DNA from: Alphaproteobacteria bacterium | GTDB taxonomy: Bacteria; Pseudomonadota; Alphaproteobacteria; Micavibrionales; Micavibrionaceae | NCBI GenBank assembly: GCA_022763065.1 | Contig: JALEGH010000080.1 | Location: forward strand, 1 to 49,709 | Length of the DNA: 49,709 nt | Direction of reading: 5' to 3' | Shown: positions 19,420-27,187 of the stretch, piece by piece | Layout: each line of letters starts with the position of its first letter | Position numbering within the stretch: position 1 is the first letter of the stretch | Made by a program: the position numbers and the translations under genes | Notes under the pieces: model-generated | Database searches by the model: none | The model's input: the letters and a program-made list of their open reading frames with translations, nothing else | Told to the model about the DNA's origin: nothing

Positions 19420-20103
19420 ATGACTCATTCTCTCCAACCCAATCCCGAACGCGGTAATGTTTTTTTCTACATCTTGCTCGCCATTGTTCTGGTAGCAGCC
19501 CTCACCTATGCCGTGACACGGGGGAACCGGGGCAATGTCGATGTCTTTACCGACCAGCAAGCCAAGCTCGCCGCGCAGGAAATCATTGAATACGGTAATA
19601 CCATCGCCGCTGCGGTGCAAAAATTACGCCTGCGCGGATGCGCAGATACAGAGATTAGTTTTGAAAATGACATCTATGCCGGATATACAAATTCCAACGC
19701 ACCCGCAGACAAATCCTGTCATGTTTTTGACCTTAATGGCGGCGCCTTAGAATATACAAAATCTCCTGAGCCTTATTTTTTTCCAGCAAATCCTTCATGG
19801 AGACAAAGCTATGGATTTATGACAGGATCAGAATGGGATGGGAATGGAAGCACTTGTGCGGACGCAAGTTGTTCTGACATCATAATGATCCTTTTACCGC
19901 TCGACAAAAAGTTGTGTGACCAGCTAAATAAGCTAATAGGATTCTCCACTCCCCCCTCACAAACAATTAACGGCGCCCCATTTGTAGGAACACACGCCTA
20001 TAGTTCAACAATCAACAATGCTGCAATTACATCTAAAACTTCAGCGTGCGTCCATATGGGAGGGGATTCGTACGCATTTATTAGATTGATCCTCGCCCGC
20101 TAA
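19420..20103 (+). CDS. Membrane-anchored pilin-like protein (227 aa)
   Basis: The N-terminus is short and charged, PNPERGNVFFYILLAIVLVA, with one hydrophobic helix at about residues 13-33 and then a long soluble part. This resembles type IV prepilin-like or pseudopilin architecture, but a classical GFTLIE cleavage site is not present. The C-terminal half has six Cys (at GCADTE, KSCHVF, STCADASCSD, KLCDQ, SACVHM), which would fit disulphides outside the cytoplasm. Function unknown. Its TAA stop overlaps the cysS TAG stop in the four bases CTAA. Confidence 0.75.
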   Translation: MTHSLQPNPERGNVFFYILLAIVLVAALTYAVTRGNRGNVDVFTDQQAKLAAQEIIEYGNTIAAAVQKLRLRGCADTEISFENDIYAGYTNSNAPADKSCHVFDLNGGALEYTKSPEPYFFPANPSWRQSYGFMTGSEWDGNGSTCADASCSDIIMILLPLDKKLCDQLNKLIGFSTPPSQTINGAPFVGTHAYSSTINNAAITSKTSACVHMGGDSYAFIRLILAR

Positions 20104-21473
20104 CTCGCCTTGCACCAACTTGTACCTTCGCGGGTATCTTTTATTTCGACACCTATGGCCAAAAGTTCGGCGCGGATTTCATCGGCGCGGGCGAAGTTTT
20201 TGGATTTTTTGGCCTGATCACGCTGCGCGATCAACTCTTCAACTTTTTCTATATCAACATCTTCACCAAGTTGATCATCGGCAAACCATTCATCTGGATT
20301 TTGTTGCAAGATACCAAGTAAATCACCAATCGCCAAAAGTGACGATTTTAATTCTGCTCCATCTTTTTCTTTCAAAAGCTTGTTAATTTCCGCGATAACA
20401 AGAGGCGTGTTGAGGTCATCGCATAAGGCACTCATAATGGTTTCAGGCACATCACCTGCCTCAGTTTCAACGTCTTTCAACTCATTTAGCTTCCGGTAGA
20501 GTTTATCCAATAACTTCTGGCTTTGATGTAAACATTGCTGCGACCAATCGAGCGGTTGGCGGTAATGCGCGCTCAAAAGTGTTAAACGCAAAACCTCACC
20601 CGGATAATCTTTGATTAAATCATGGACGAGCAAGAAATTCCCAAGAGATTTGGACATTTTCTCCCCTTCAACCGTCACAAAACCGTTATGCACCCAATAT
20701 TTGGCAAAACTTGTGACCTCTTCGGCGCGGCCATGGGCACAGCAGCTCTGCGCGATTTCATTTTCGTGATGCGGAAACTTGAGGTCCGCCCCCCCACCAT
20801 GAATGTCAAAGGGCAAGCCCAAATGCTTTTCCGCCATCGCAGAGCATTCAATATGCCACCCCGGACGACCATACCCAAACGGAGAATCCCATCCGGGTTG
20901 ATTGTCGCTACTTGGCTTCCACAGCACAAAATCCGCCGGGTCTTCCTTGTAAGGCGCCACCTCCACCCGCGCACCGGCAACTTGCTCATCCCGGCTGCGG
21001 CCTGATAGCGCACCATAAGACGGGTCGGAAGGCACATGAAAGAGCACATGGCCTTCGGCCTCATAAGCATGCCCACGTGCGATCAGTTGTTCAATCTGAG
21101 TAATCATCTCCCCGATATGTTCTGTCGCCTTAGGTTGAACGTCGGGTGGTATTACACCAAGCGTCGCCATATCCGCATTATAGATACGGGTGTATTTTTG
21201 CGTGATTTCAGAAATCGGTACGCCTGCTTTTTCGGCCGCCACCATGATTTTATCTTCCACATCGGTAATGTTGGATGCATAAGTCACCTTTGGATAGAAC
21301 TTTCGTAACAGCCGCGCCCAAAGGTCAAACACCACCGCCATGCGCGCATTACCAATATGGGCATAATCATATACGGTCGGCCCACAGGCATAGAGCTTCA
21401 CGTGATTTGGATCAATTGGTACAAATTCCTGCTTTTCCCGCGCAAGAGAATTATAAAGTTTGAGTTTTGGCAT
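20100..21473 (-). CDS. cysS: Cysteinyl-tRNA synthetase
   Basis: CysS charges tRNA-Cys with cysteine. The 457 residues are normal for the class I enzyme. Visible are the catalytic zinc Cys30 in YACGPTVYD, the HIGN motif at 39-42, the zinc-site segment GWHIECSAMA, HHENEIAQS and KMSKS near 270. The ATG at 21473 follows a TTG that could extend it by one residue. There is no ribosome binding site at the normal distance. A GGGGA lies on the far side of a stable hairpin (21483-21501), which would bring it to about 9 bases from the ATG when folded. Confidence 0.98.
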   Translation of the reverse strand: MPKLKLYNSLAREKQEFVPIDPNHVKLYACGPTVYDYAHIGNARMAVVFDLWARLLRKFYPKVTYASNITDVEDKIMVAAEKAGVPISEITQKYTRIYNADMATLGVIPPDVQPKATEHIGEMITQIEQLIARGHAYEAEGHVLFHVPSDPSYGALSGRSRDEQVAGARVEVAPYKEDPADFVLWKPSSDNQPGWDSPFGYGRPGWHIECSAMAEKHLGLPFDIHGGGADLKFPHHENEIAQSCCAHGRAEEVTSFAKYWVHNGFVTVEGEKMSKSLGNFLLVHDLIKDYPGEVLRLTLLSAHYRQPLDWSQQCLHQSQKLLDKLYRKLNELKDVETEAGDVPETIMSALCDDLNTPLVIAEINKLLKEKDGAELKSSLLAIGDLLGILQQNPDEWFADDQLGEDVDIEKVEELIAQRDQAKKSKNFARADEIRAELLAIGVEIKDTREGTSWCKAS

Positions 21474-21482
21474 CAAAAATCA

Positions 21483-21501
21483 GGCACGGGCAACCCGTAC
21501 C
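21483..21501 (-). promoter_or_regulatory. Terminator-like hairpin between the Cys-rich frame and cysS
   Basis: On the minus strand GGTACGGG pairs with CCCGTGCC (8 base pairs, one G-U) around TTG and is followed by TGATTTTTG and then the cysS ATG. It could terminate or attenuate transcription from the Cys-rich frame, or it could present the upstream GGGGA as a ribosome binding site. The sequence alone cannot decide. Confidence 0.6.
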
Positions 21502-21533
21502 TCCCCTTTAACTTATTGATAATTATCGGAAAG

Positions 21534-21561
21534 ATTATAGAATTATGCGCAACAACCGCAA
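21534..21561 (-). promoter_or_regulatory. Candidate proximal promoter of cysS
   Basis: On the minus strand TTGCGG (21561-21556) and a perfect TATAAT (21539-21534) are 16 bases apart. The -35 box is inside the last codons of the Cys-rich frame. A transcript starting near 21527 would carry a 54-base leader with the hairpin but without the Cys codons. Confidence 0.5.
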
Positions 21562-21665
21562 GGGCAATCCGGCACGCAAACATCCGTACAAACACAATTT
21601 GTACAGCACTTACCTTCACAGCAACTGCAAGAACAGGTTTTATTTTGCTTTATATCTTGAGCCAT
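21543..21665 (-). CDS. Cys-rich 40-aa peptide: metallothionein-like, or a cysS leader peptide
   Basis: The frame reads MAQDIKQNKT and then a run with 13 Cys in 30 residues: CSCSCCEGKCC at 11-21, then Cys at 24, 26, 30, 34, 36, 38 and 39, ending PCGCCA. Cys-x-Cys and Cys-Cys spacing with no aromatic residue is typical of metallothioneins, which bind Zn, Cd or Cu(I). GAAGGA lies 9-10 bases before the ATG and an extended -10 box (TGCTATAAT) lies about 40 bases upstream. It is 69 bases upstream of cysS on the same strand, with a terminator-like hairpin between. This also fits a leader peptide whose translation senses Cys-tRNA. I recognise no named family. Confidence 0.75.
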   Translation of the reverse strand: MAQDIKQNKTCSCSCCEGKCCTNCVCTDVCVPDCPCGCCA

Positions 21666-21702
21666 TGTCATTTTTCCTTCATATAGAGGGCTTGTTAGGC
21701 CA

Positions 21703-21711
21703 ATTATAGCA
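21703..21711 (-). promoter_or_regulatory. Extended -10 promoter of the Cys-rich frame
   Basis: On the minus strand TGCTATAAT (21711-21703) is a perfect extended -10 element. The transcript would start near 21696, about 31 bases before the ATG. No good -35 box is seen, as is usual for extended -10 promoters. It overlaps the immediate upstream region of the divergent folE gene. Confidence 0.55.
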
Positions 21712-21720
21712 TAAAAAAAC

Positions 21721-22323
21721 ATGAGTGTTGAAAAATTAATTAAAAAACAAAAATCTATTAAACGCCCCAGCCGCGCCGAAGCGCAGGCCGCCGTGGAAGT
21801 TCTGCTACGCTGGGCCGGCGATGACCCGACACGCGCCGGACTGGTCGAAACACCTGCGCGTTACGTGCGCGCTTTTGAAGAATTCTTTAGCGGTTATCAC
21901 GAAGACCCTCACGATATTTTGAGCAAGGTTTTTGAAGACATCGAAGGCTATGACGATATTGTTCTGGTCAAAGACATTGAATTTATCTCGCACTGCGAAC
22001 ATCATATTGTCCCTATTCTCGGCAAAGCGCATGTCGCCTATTGGCCGGATCAAAAAATCGTCGGCATTAGCAAGCTGGCCCGTGTGGTGGATATATTCGC
22101 CAAACGCCTAACCTCACAAGAAAATATGAGCCGCCAGATTGCCGAAGCGATTGATACAACTTTATCTCCTAAGGGTGTTGCTGTTATGATTGACGCCAAC
22201 CACCAATGTATGAGCACACGAGGCGCCGGAAAATCGCGTTCCTCAACCGTGACATCTCATTTCACCGGTTGCTTTAAAGAAGATCAGGAAATTCGTGACC
22301 GTTTCACACAAATGATTAAGTAA
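21721..22323 (+). CDS. folE: GTP cyclohydrolase I
   Basis: FolE converts GTP to 7,8-dihydroneopterin triphosphate, the first step of tetrahydrofolate synthesis. The 200 residues carry the zinc ligands Cys92 and His95 in SHCEHHIVP and Cys163 in NHQCMSTRGA, with the spacing of the E. coli enzyme. VGISKLARVVDIFAKRLTSQ is also present. No ribosome binding site is visible in the 20 bases before the ATG. The gene is divergent from the Cys-rich frame. Confidence 0.98.
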   Translation: MSVEKLIKKQKSIKRPSRAEAQAAVEVLLRWAGDDPTRAGLVETPARYVRAFEEFFSGYHEDPHDILSKVFEDIEGYDDIVLVKDIEFISHCEHHIVPILGKAHVAYWPDQKIVGISKLARVVDIFAKRLTSQENMSRQIAEAIDTTLSPKGVAVMIDANHQCMSTRGAGKSRSSTVTSHFTGCFKEDQEIRDRFTQMIK

Positions 22324-22585
22324 AACTAGTAAAACGGCGCTTATTTGAGTGTTTTCGTAGAAAATAGATAAAATTTTAGAAAAATTTTTTTAAAATCCTC
22401 CATTTCCCGAAAAATATATTTATTTCAACATATTACTATATTAGAATGAAACGTATTCACGTCGTTCGACGTGGCTTTTTAAACGTCTTATTAAGAGTTA
22501 TCACTTAGAATCAAGAGTCTGGGGCATTATTGGCGTTAAAAAGCGTCATAGCAATGAAATCGCGAGTGAGTTAAACCAACCAAAA
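22324..22585 (+). other. Spacer folE to GGDEF-EAL gene, with a perfect palindrome
   Basis: The 262-base spacer is very AT-rich up to 22445. CACGTCGTTCGACGTG at 22458-22473 is a perfect hairpin with a 2-base centre, followed by GCTTTTT, so it may be a weak terminator after folE or an operator. A 20-codon frame from ATG 22447 spans the palindrome but has no binding site. No riboswitch that I can recognise precedes the GGDEF-EAL gene. Confidence 0.4.
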
Positions 22586-24715
22586 ATGACACCGCCACCA
22601 CCAAAGAAAAACGCCTTAGGGCTAGGGTTTTTAAACGGGTCCAGTTCCGTCCAAATCTGGCGTAGTCGCTTGAGCTGGCGCATTGCCGGCGCTGTCTTTA
22701 TGACTATCTTGCTGGTTCAAATTGCCATTTTGACTTTGACAATCAAGCAAGAAGAAATGAAGCTCTTAAGCGAAATCAGAGAAGTCGGTCGTTCCGCTAT
22801 TGCTCCCGTACTGGACAACCCTTCAGGCATTTTAGAATCCCCAATGTCACAGATTAAGGCAAACCGCCTTGTTTCTTCGACCATTGTAAATGGTCTTACG
22901 ATTTACTCTCCGGACCTTCTGTTACTTGGCTCCTACGGAGAACCCCTCACAATTACCCTGACAAGTCAGGAAAGCTTGTCGAAAACATACCGCTCGGTAG
23001 ATGGTGGGTCCTATGAAGTTGTTTACCGTCCGAACGATTTACGGCGTCCTTTCATTATCGTCGCCCGTCTCAATTCTGAAACGGTGAGTGGCCATATCAT
23101 TGATTACGTCAGACAAACCATTTTAATTGTCCTTCTTCTTTCCGCTTTTGTCACAACGGTTTTGATGATTACGCTTGGTTACTGGTTATTGGAACCTCTT
23201 CTATTCATGCGTAGTAACCTCAAAATTGCGCAGCAAAATCCGGAAAATCCGAAAATTCCGGAAAACCCTTATGAAGAAGATGACGAAATTGGCGGTACAA
23301 TCGAAATGGCGCAAAAGCTCATACGAACGAATGCCGAGAATATGCAACAGGTGCGCTCTGCAGCTGAAGATAAAATCCATAAACTGGCTTATTATGACCA
23401 GCTCACCGGTCTGCCCAATAGAACCTTATTTATTCAAAAACTGACCGAAAATGCTTTTACCAGCTCAGAAGATACCAACACCAGACAATTTGCCGTTATC
23501 ACCCTTGATCTGGACCATTTCAAGGATATTAATGACTCGATGGGGCACAATGTTGGTGATGCTATTTTGCGCGGTGTTGGCAAACGATTAAAGTCCGCTC
23601 TGCCCAAAGAAGCTGTAGTCGCCAGAGCCGGAGAGGATGAATTTGCCGTTACAATGGAACTTTCGGATGAAACAGGACCCGCACGTGACATCGGAGACAA
23701 AGTTGCCGATATTATACGCTCCGAACCTTTCAAAGTTTATAATGAAAGCTTTCAAGTCAGAAGCTCCGTAGGTGTGGCCACCTACCCCAAGGACGGCACA
23801 GACCCTAGTGATGTGCTTAAAAATGCAGATATTGCCCTCAACCGCGCCAAAGAAGAGGGGCGCGACCGTATCCGCGAATATTCCGAAGACTTTGACAAGG
23901 CCGTACAGATACGTTTCCAACTCTTACGCGACCTTCGCGATGCGCTGGAAAATGAAGATCTGACCGTTTACTATCAACCCCAGTTTAATTTGCATAATGG
24001 TGACCTCATCGGTGCCGAAGCTTTGATCCGTTGGTGGAAAAAAGATAATAGCAAGGATGGCGGTTCTTTCGTTTCTCCTGCAGATTTTATTCCCATTGCC
24101 GAGCAATCCGGTTTAATCGTTCCTATCGGTGCATGGGTCTTAAAAGAAGCCTGCCGTACGGCACAAACATGGCACGAAGCCGGAAAAAATATACGCATCG
24201 CCGTTAACGTATCGGGGGAGCAGTTCTATCAGAGCGATCTGGTCAGCTACACGGAAGAAGTACTCAAAAAAACCGGTGTTGAGCCGAAACTTTTAGAGAT
24301 GGAAATCACCGAGAGTGTCTTTATGGATGACATCACCATTGCCCTTGATACACTGACCCGCCTTCACCAGCTGGGGGTCGAGCTTGCCATTGATGATTTT
24401 GGTACAGGGTATTCATCCCTGTCATACTTGCGCCAATTCAGCATTGACCGGCTTAAAATTGACCAGTCCTTTATCCGCAACGCCCTGAATAACGCAGATG
24501 ACGCAGCCATCGCAAAAACAATTATCCGTCTTGGACATTCCTTAAACCTCAAGGTAATCGCGGAAGGGGTGGAAACCAAAGACCACGAAAAATTCCTAAG
24601 CGATGAAGGATGCGATGAAGTTCAGGGATTCCGCTACGCCAAACCCATGCCCGATCACGAGTTCTGGGAGTTTGTACAAAATTATAATGGTGATCTGAGC
24701 AGTTTTGACGGCTAA
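22586..24715 (+). CDS. Membrane GGDEF-EAL protein, probable c-di-GMP phosphodiesterase
   Basis: The 709 residues comprise a membrane helix at about 34-53, a periplasmic sensor region to about 175, a second helix at 178-202, a HAMP-like linker, a GGDEF domain at about 265-435 and an EAL domain at about 445-700. The cyclase site reads RAGEDEF (347-353): the second Gly of GGDEF is Glu350, and no RxxD inhibitory site precedes it, so the cyclase is probably inactive and may only bind GTP. The EAL domain looks active, with EAL (478-480), NVS, EITES, DDFGTGYSS, LKIDQSF, EGVE and the Gln of EVQGF. It should hydrolyse c-di-GMP in response to an outside signal. The aroA start is 9 bases after its stop. 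Confidence 0.93.
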   Translation: MTPPPPKKNALGLGFLNGSSSVQIWRSRLSWRIAGAVFMTILLVQIAILTLTIKQEEMKLLSEIREVGRSAIAPVLDNPSGILESPMSQIKANRLVSSTIVNGLTIYSPDLLLLGSYGEPLTITLTSQESLSKTYRSVDGGSYEVVYRPNDLRRPFIIVARLNSETVSGHIIDYVRQTILIVLLLSAFVTTVLMITLGYWLLEPLLFMRSNLKIAQQNPENPKIPENPYEEDDEIGGTIEMAQKLIRTNAENMQQVRSAAEDKIHKLAYYDQLTGLPNRTLFIQKLTENAFTSSEDTNTRQFAVITLDLDHFKDINDSMGHNVGDAILRGVGKRLKSALPKEAVVARAGEDEFAVTMELSDETGPARDIGDKVADIIRSEPFKVYNESFQVRSSVGVATYPKDGTDPSDVLKNADIALNRAKEEGRDRIREYSEDFDKAVQIRFQLLRDLRDALENEDLTVYYQPQFNLHNGDLIGAEALIRWWKKDNSKDGGSFVSPADFIPIAEQSGLIVPIGAWVLKEACRTAQTWHEAGKNIRIAVNVSGEQFYQSDLVSYTEEVLKKTGVEPKLLEMEITESVFMDDITIALDTLTRLHQLGVELAIDDFGTGYSSLSYLRQFSIDRLKIDQSFIRNALNNADDAAIAKTIIRLGHSLNLKVIAEGVETKDHEKFLSDEGCDEVQGFRYAKPMPDHEFWEFVQNYNGDLSSFDG

Positions 24716-24724
24716 ATAGTTGCC

Positions 24725-26068
24725 ATGAATCAAGCACCTCGACCTTTTCAATCTTCCCTTTGCCCTGTCTTAAACGGAACGGCCAAAATTCCCGGTGATA
24801 AATCCATATCACACCGCTCTTTAATGTTAGGTGGAATGGCAATCGGTCAAACAACCATTAGCGGCCTCTTGGAAGGTGAAGACGTGATACGCACCGCCGA
24901 CGCCATGCGTGCTATGGGAGCTGATATCCAAAAACATGATAACGGCACATGGATTTGCCACGGTGTTGGAATCGGAGGCCTTAGAGAGCCTGATCAGGTG
25001 CTTGATATGGGCAATAGCGGAACCTCTACGCGGCTCCTGATGGGCCTCATCGGCGGACATCCCATCACTGCACAGATAACAGGAGACACATCCCTCACAA
25101 AACGCCCCATGAATCGTGTGATAAAGCCACTTGAAATGATGGGAGTAGAATTCACCGCACGTGAGGGCGGACGTTTACCGCTCACCCTCACTGGCCCTGA
25201 GGATCTTTTACCGATTGAATATCGCTTGCCTGTCGCCTCGGCTCAGGTCAAATCCGCTATTTTGTTGGCGGGGCTTTGCGCCAACGGCACAACCACGGTG
25301 ATCGAAGAAACACCCACACGTGATCACACCGAAAACATGCTGCGCGCTTTTGGAATTGAAGTAGATGTTCAAACTCTGGAAGATGGCGCGCAAGCGATCA
25401 GTGTCACAGGCGGTAAAGATTTAACTGCCACTGATATTATTGTTCCCAGCGACCCTAGCTCCGCCGCCTTTCCGACTGTTGCCGCACTAATATGTGAAGG
25501 CTCCAAAATCACGTTATCAAACATCCTCATGAATGAACGCCGTAATGGCCTGTATATCACACTCAAAGAAATGGGAGCCAATATTGAATTCACAAATGAG
25601 CGCATGCAAGCTGGTGAACCGATCGCCGACCTGATTATCAAAGGCAATCAGACTTTAAAGGGCATTGATGTTCCACCGGGACGCGTCCCAAGTATGATTG
25701 ACGAGTTCCCTATTTTAGCAATCGCAGCGAGCTGCGCCGAAGGCACGACTCATATGACCAATCTGGCGGAACTTCGGGTGAAAGAGAGTGATCGCCTCCT
25801 CATGATGGCGAAAGGACTTAAAGCCTGCGGCGTCGATTTAGAAATGGGCGAAGACAGCCTGACCATTCACGGTACGGGCAAGCCACCAAAGGGCGGTGCA
25901 AAAATCAAAACCGCGCTCGACCACCGCATCGCCATGAGCTTTTTAGTGCTTGGCTGCACGACACAAAAACCCGTCATCATAGATGACGCCACCCCCATCC
26001 ACACCAGCTTCCCTAATTTTGTGGAGTTGATGAGCGGATTGGGAGCAAATATCAGCCTTATAAGCTAA
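24725..26068 (+). CDS. aroA: 3-phosphoshikimate 1-carboxyvinyltransferase (EPSP synthase)
   Basis: AroA joins phosphoenolpyruvate to shikimate-3-phosphate in aromatic amino acid synthesis. The 447 residues resemble the Agrobacterium CP4-type (class II) enzymes: PGDKSISHRSLMLGG at 23-37, LLEGEDVIRTADAMRAMGA, SLTKRPMNRV, RDHTENML, LRVKESDRL and DHRIAMSFLV. The CP4 site that carries Ala for glyphosate tolerance corresponds to Gly99 in GNSGT here, the residue of sensitive enzymes. The usual downstream genes cmk and rpsA follow, but two minus-strand genes intervene. Confidence 0.98.
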   Translation: MNQAPRPFQSSLCPVLNGTAKIPGDKSISHRSLMLGGMAIGQTTISGLLEGEDVIRTADAMRAMGADIQKHDNGTWICHGVGIGGLREPDQVLDMGNSGTSTRLLMGLIGGHPITAQITGDTSLTKRPMNRVIKPLEMMGVEFTAREGGRLPLTLTGPEDLLPIEYRLPVASAQVKSAILLAGLCANGTTTVIEETPTRDHTENMLRAFGIEVDVQTLEDGAQAISVTGGKDLTATDIIVPSDPSSAAFPTVAALICEGSKITLSNILMNERRNGLYITLKEMGANIEFTNERMQAGEPIADLIIKGNQTLKGIDVPPGRVPSMIDEFPILAIAASCAEGTTHMTNLAELRVKESDRLLMMAKGLKACGVDLEMGEDSLTIHGTGKPPKGGAKIKTALDHRIAMSFLVLGCTTQKPVIIDDATPIHTSFPNFVELMSGLGANISLIS

Positions 26069-26071
26069 AAA

Positions 26072-26482
26072 CTAGGCTGCTTTAAAAGCGGGTGCTGCGT
26101 GATCTAAGTTATCAAAACGCTGCTCGCTTGTGTCTATCGCTATCCCTCCCGGAACTGCGCCATTTTCTGGTTTTATCTTAAAGCGCGCTGCATCATAATG
26201 GGCTTTACTGAGAGCTTCGTTGGCATGAAAAACAATACTTTCAGCCTCCATACCAATCGGCGCCGTCAGTTCTAAGGTGATTTCATATATCCCATCAGAA
26301 GAATCCTTACTGAACGCCGCCTTAATGCAAGAACTTTGGTTATTCACAGACTTTGCTATATCTGCAAAAATTTTTGCAAGATTTTTGCATTCTTCCATCA
26401 TATATCTATCCGTGCCCAGAATATCACAAAACGCTCCCTCCTGAACAGCATAAGTTATTTTGCTTGGTTGTAATACACTCAT
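26072..26482 (-). CDS. Unknown protein (136 aa)
   Basis: I recognise no family. The start ATG at 26482 is chosen because ACGGAGT lies 8 bases upstream and a promoter is placed well. The protein is soluble, with a helical middle (MEECKNLAKIFADIAKSVNN), a strand-like stretch (GIYEITLELTAPIG), a helix around NEALSKAHYDAARFKI and an Ala-rich end. Its stop is 3 bases from the aroA stop in convergent orientation. Confidence 0.7.
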   Translation of the reverse strand: MSVLQPSKITYAVQEGAFCDILGTDRYMMEECKNLAKIFADIAKSVNNQSSCIKAAFSKDSSDGIYEITLELTAPIGMEAESIVFHANEALSKAHYDAARFKIKPENGAVPGGIAIDTSEQRFDNLDHAAPAFKAA

Positions 26483-26516
26483 TCTATACTCCGTAATCAA
26501 ATAATTAGATTTTGGA

Positions 26517-26545
26517 ACAGTAGCAATACCATTGCATTATGTCAA
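26517..26545 (-). promoter_or_regulatory. Promoter of the 136-aa unknown gene
   Basis: On the minus strand a perfect TTGACA (26545-26540) is followed after 17 bases by TACTGT (26522-26517). The leader to the ATG at 26482 is about 30 bases. The box also lies just past the end of the lipoprotein gene at 26558. Confidence 0.5.
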
Positions 26546-26557
26546 CAAAAAAATAAT

Positions 26558-27148
26558 TTACTCCACTCGTCTCACAAGCCAGTCATTTAACGACCGGATA
26601 TCCGGCTCTTGTCCGCCAGCGTAAATATAGCTATCGACCACGTAAATTTCACCTGTCTCGCGCTCAATAATCGTGGCCGTGTTGTGCGGATAGGTGCCAT
26701 CAATGAGATAGCCTTTATAGGCCGGCTCTCCGCCTTCGTGAAATTTCAAGACACCTGCAGCTTCCAAAAAGCCCAAATATTTACTCGTATTCACCGTTTC
26801 ATCAATGCAATCCAGTTCCTTGTTCGAACTCCGCAATATCGGCGCCTTGGGCTGATCTTCGCCCGTTCCCGCTAACTCCGCGCTCATACGTTCCAGCAAC
26901 GCAATGGCTTTTGCAATTTGCATCCGTTCCTGCTCAGGCGTAGCGGCGGAGGAATCAAAAATATTAAGAACCGTGCTCCATTCACTTTCATGAAAACCTA
27001 TGCGCGTTTTTTCAGTGCACCCATAACCGTGACAAAGAACAAAATCGTCATAACTCTCTTGAGGCTGGCTATATTGTGCCAGATTAAGCCCGCCAACATG
27101 AAGACACCCACCAAGCATGACAACTAAAATCAGAAAAATCCGTATCAT
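26558..27148 (-). CDS. Putative lipoprotein with a Cys-His-Asp triad
   Basis: The 196-residue protein starts MIRIFLILVVMLGGC, a signal peptide with a lipobox-like LGGC, so Cys15 is the likely lipid site. The rest is conserved-looking: HGYGCTEKTRIGF, a helix PEQERMQIAKAIALLERM, DCIDETVNTSKYLGFLE, YPHNTATIIERETGEIYVVDSY. Cys114, His155 and Asp172 occur in the order and context seen in transglutaminase-like or papain-like cysteine enzymes. That assignment is inference. The cell location would be the inner face of the outer membrane or the periplasm. Confidence 0.75.
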   Translation of the reverse strand: MIRIFLILVVMLGGCLHVGGLNLAQYSQPQESYDDFVLCHGYGCTEKTRIGFHESEWSTVLNIFDSSAATPEQERMQIAKAIALLERMSAELAGTGEDQPKAPILRSSNKELDCIDETVNTSKYLGFLEAAGVLKFHEGGEPAYKGYLIDGTYPHNTATIIERETGEIYVVDSYIYAGGQEPDIRSLNDWLVRRVE

Positions 27149-27187
27149 GTCTTTTCTTTACCTGCGTAAGTGGTTAAATACAATCAT

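Noticed and set aside
22324-22585. c-di-GMP riboswitch before the GGDEF-EAL gene
   Set aside because: I could not find the conserved core of the known c-di-GMP riboswitch classes; only an AT-rich stretch and one palindrome are visible.
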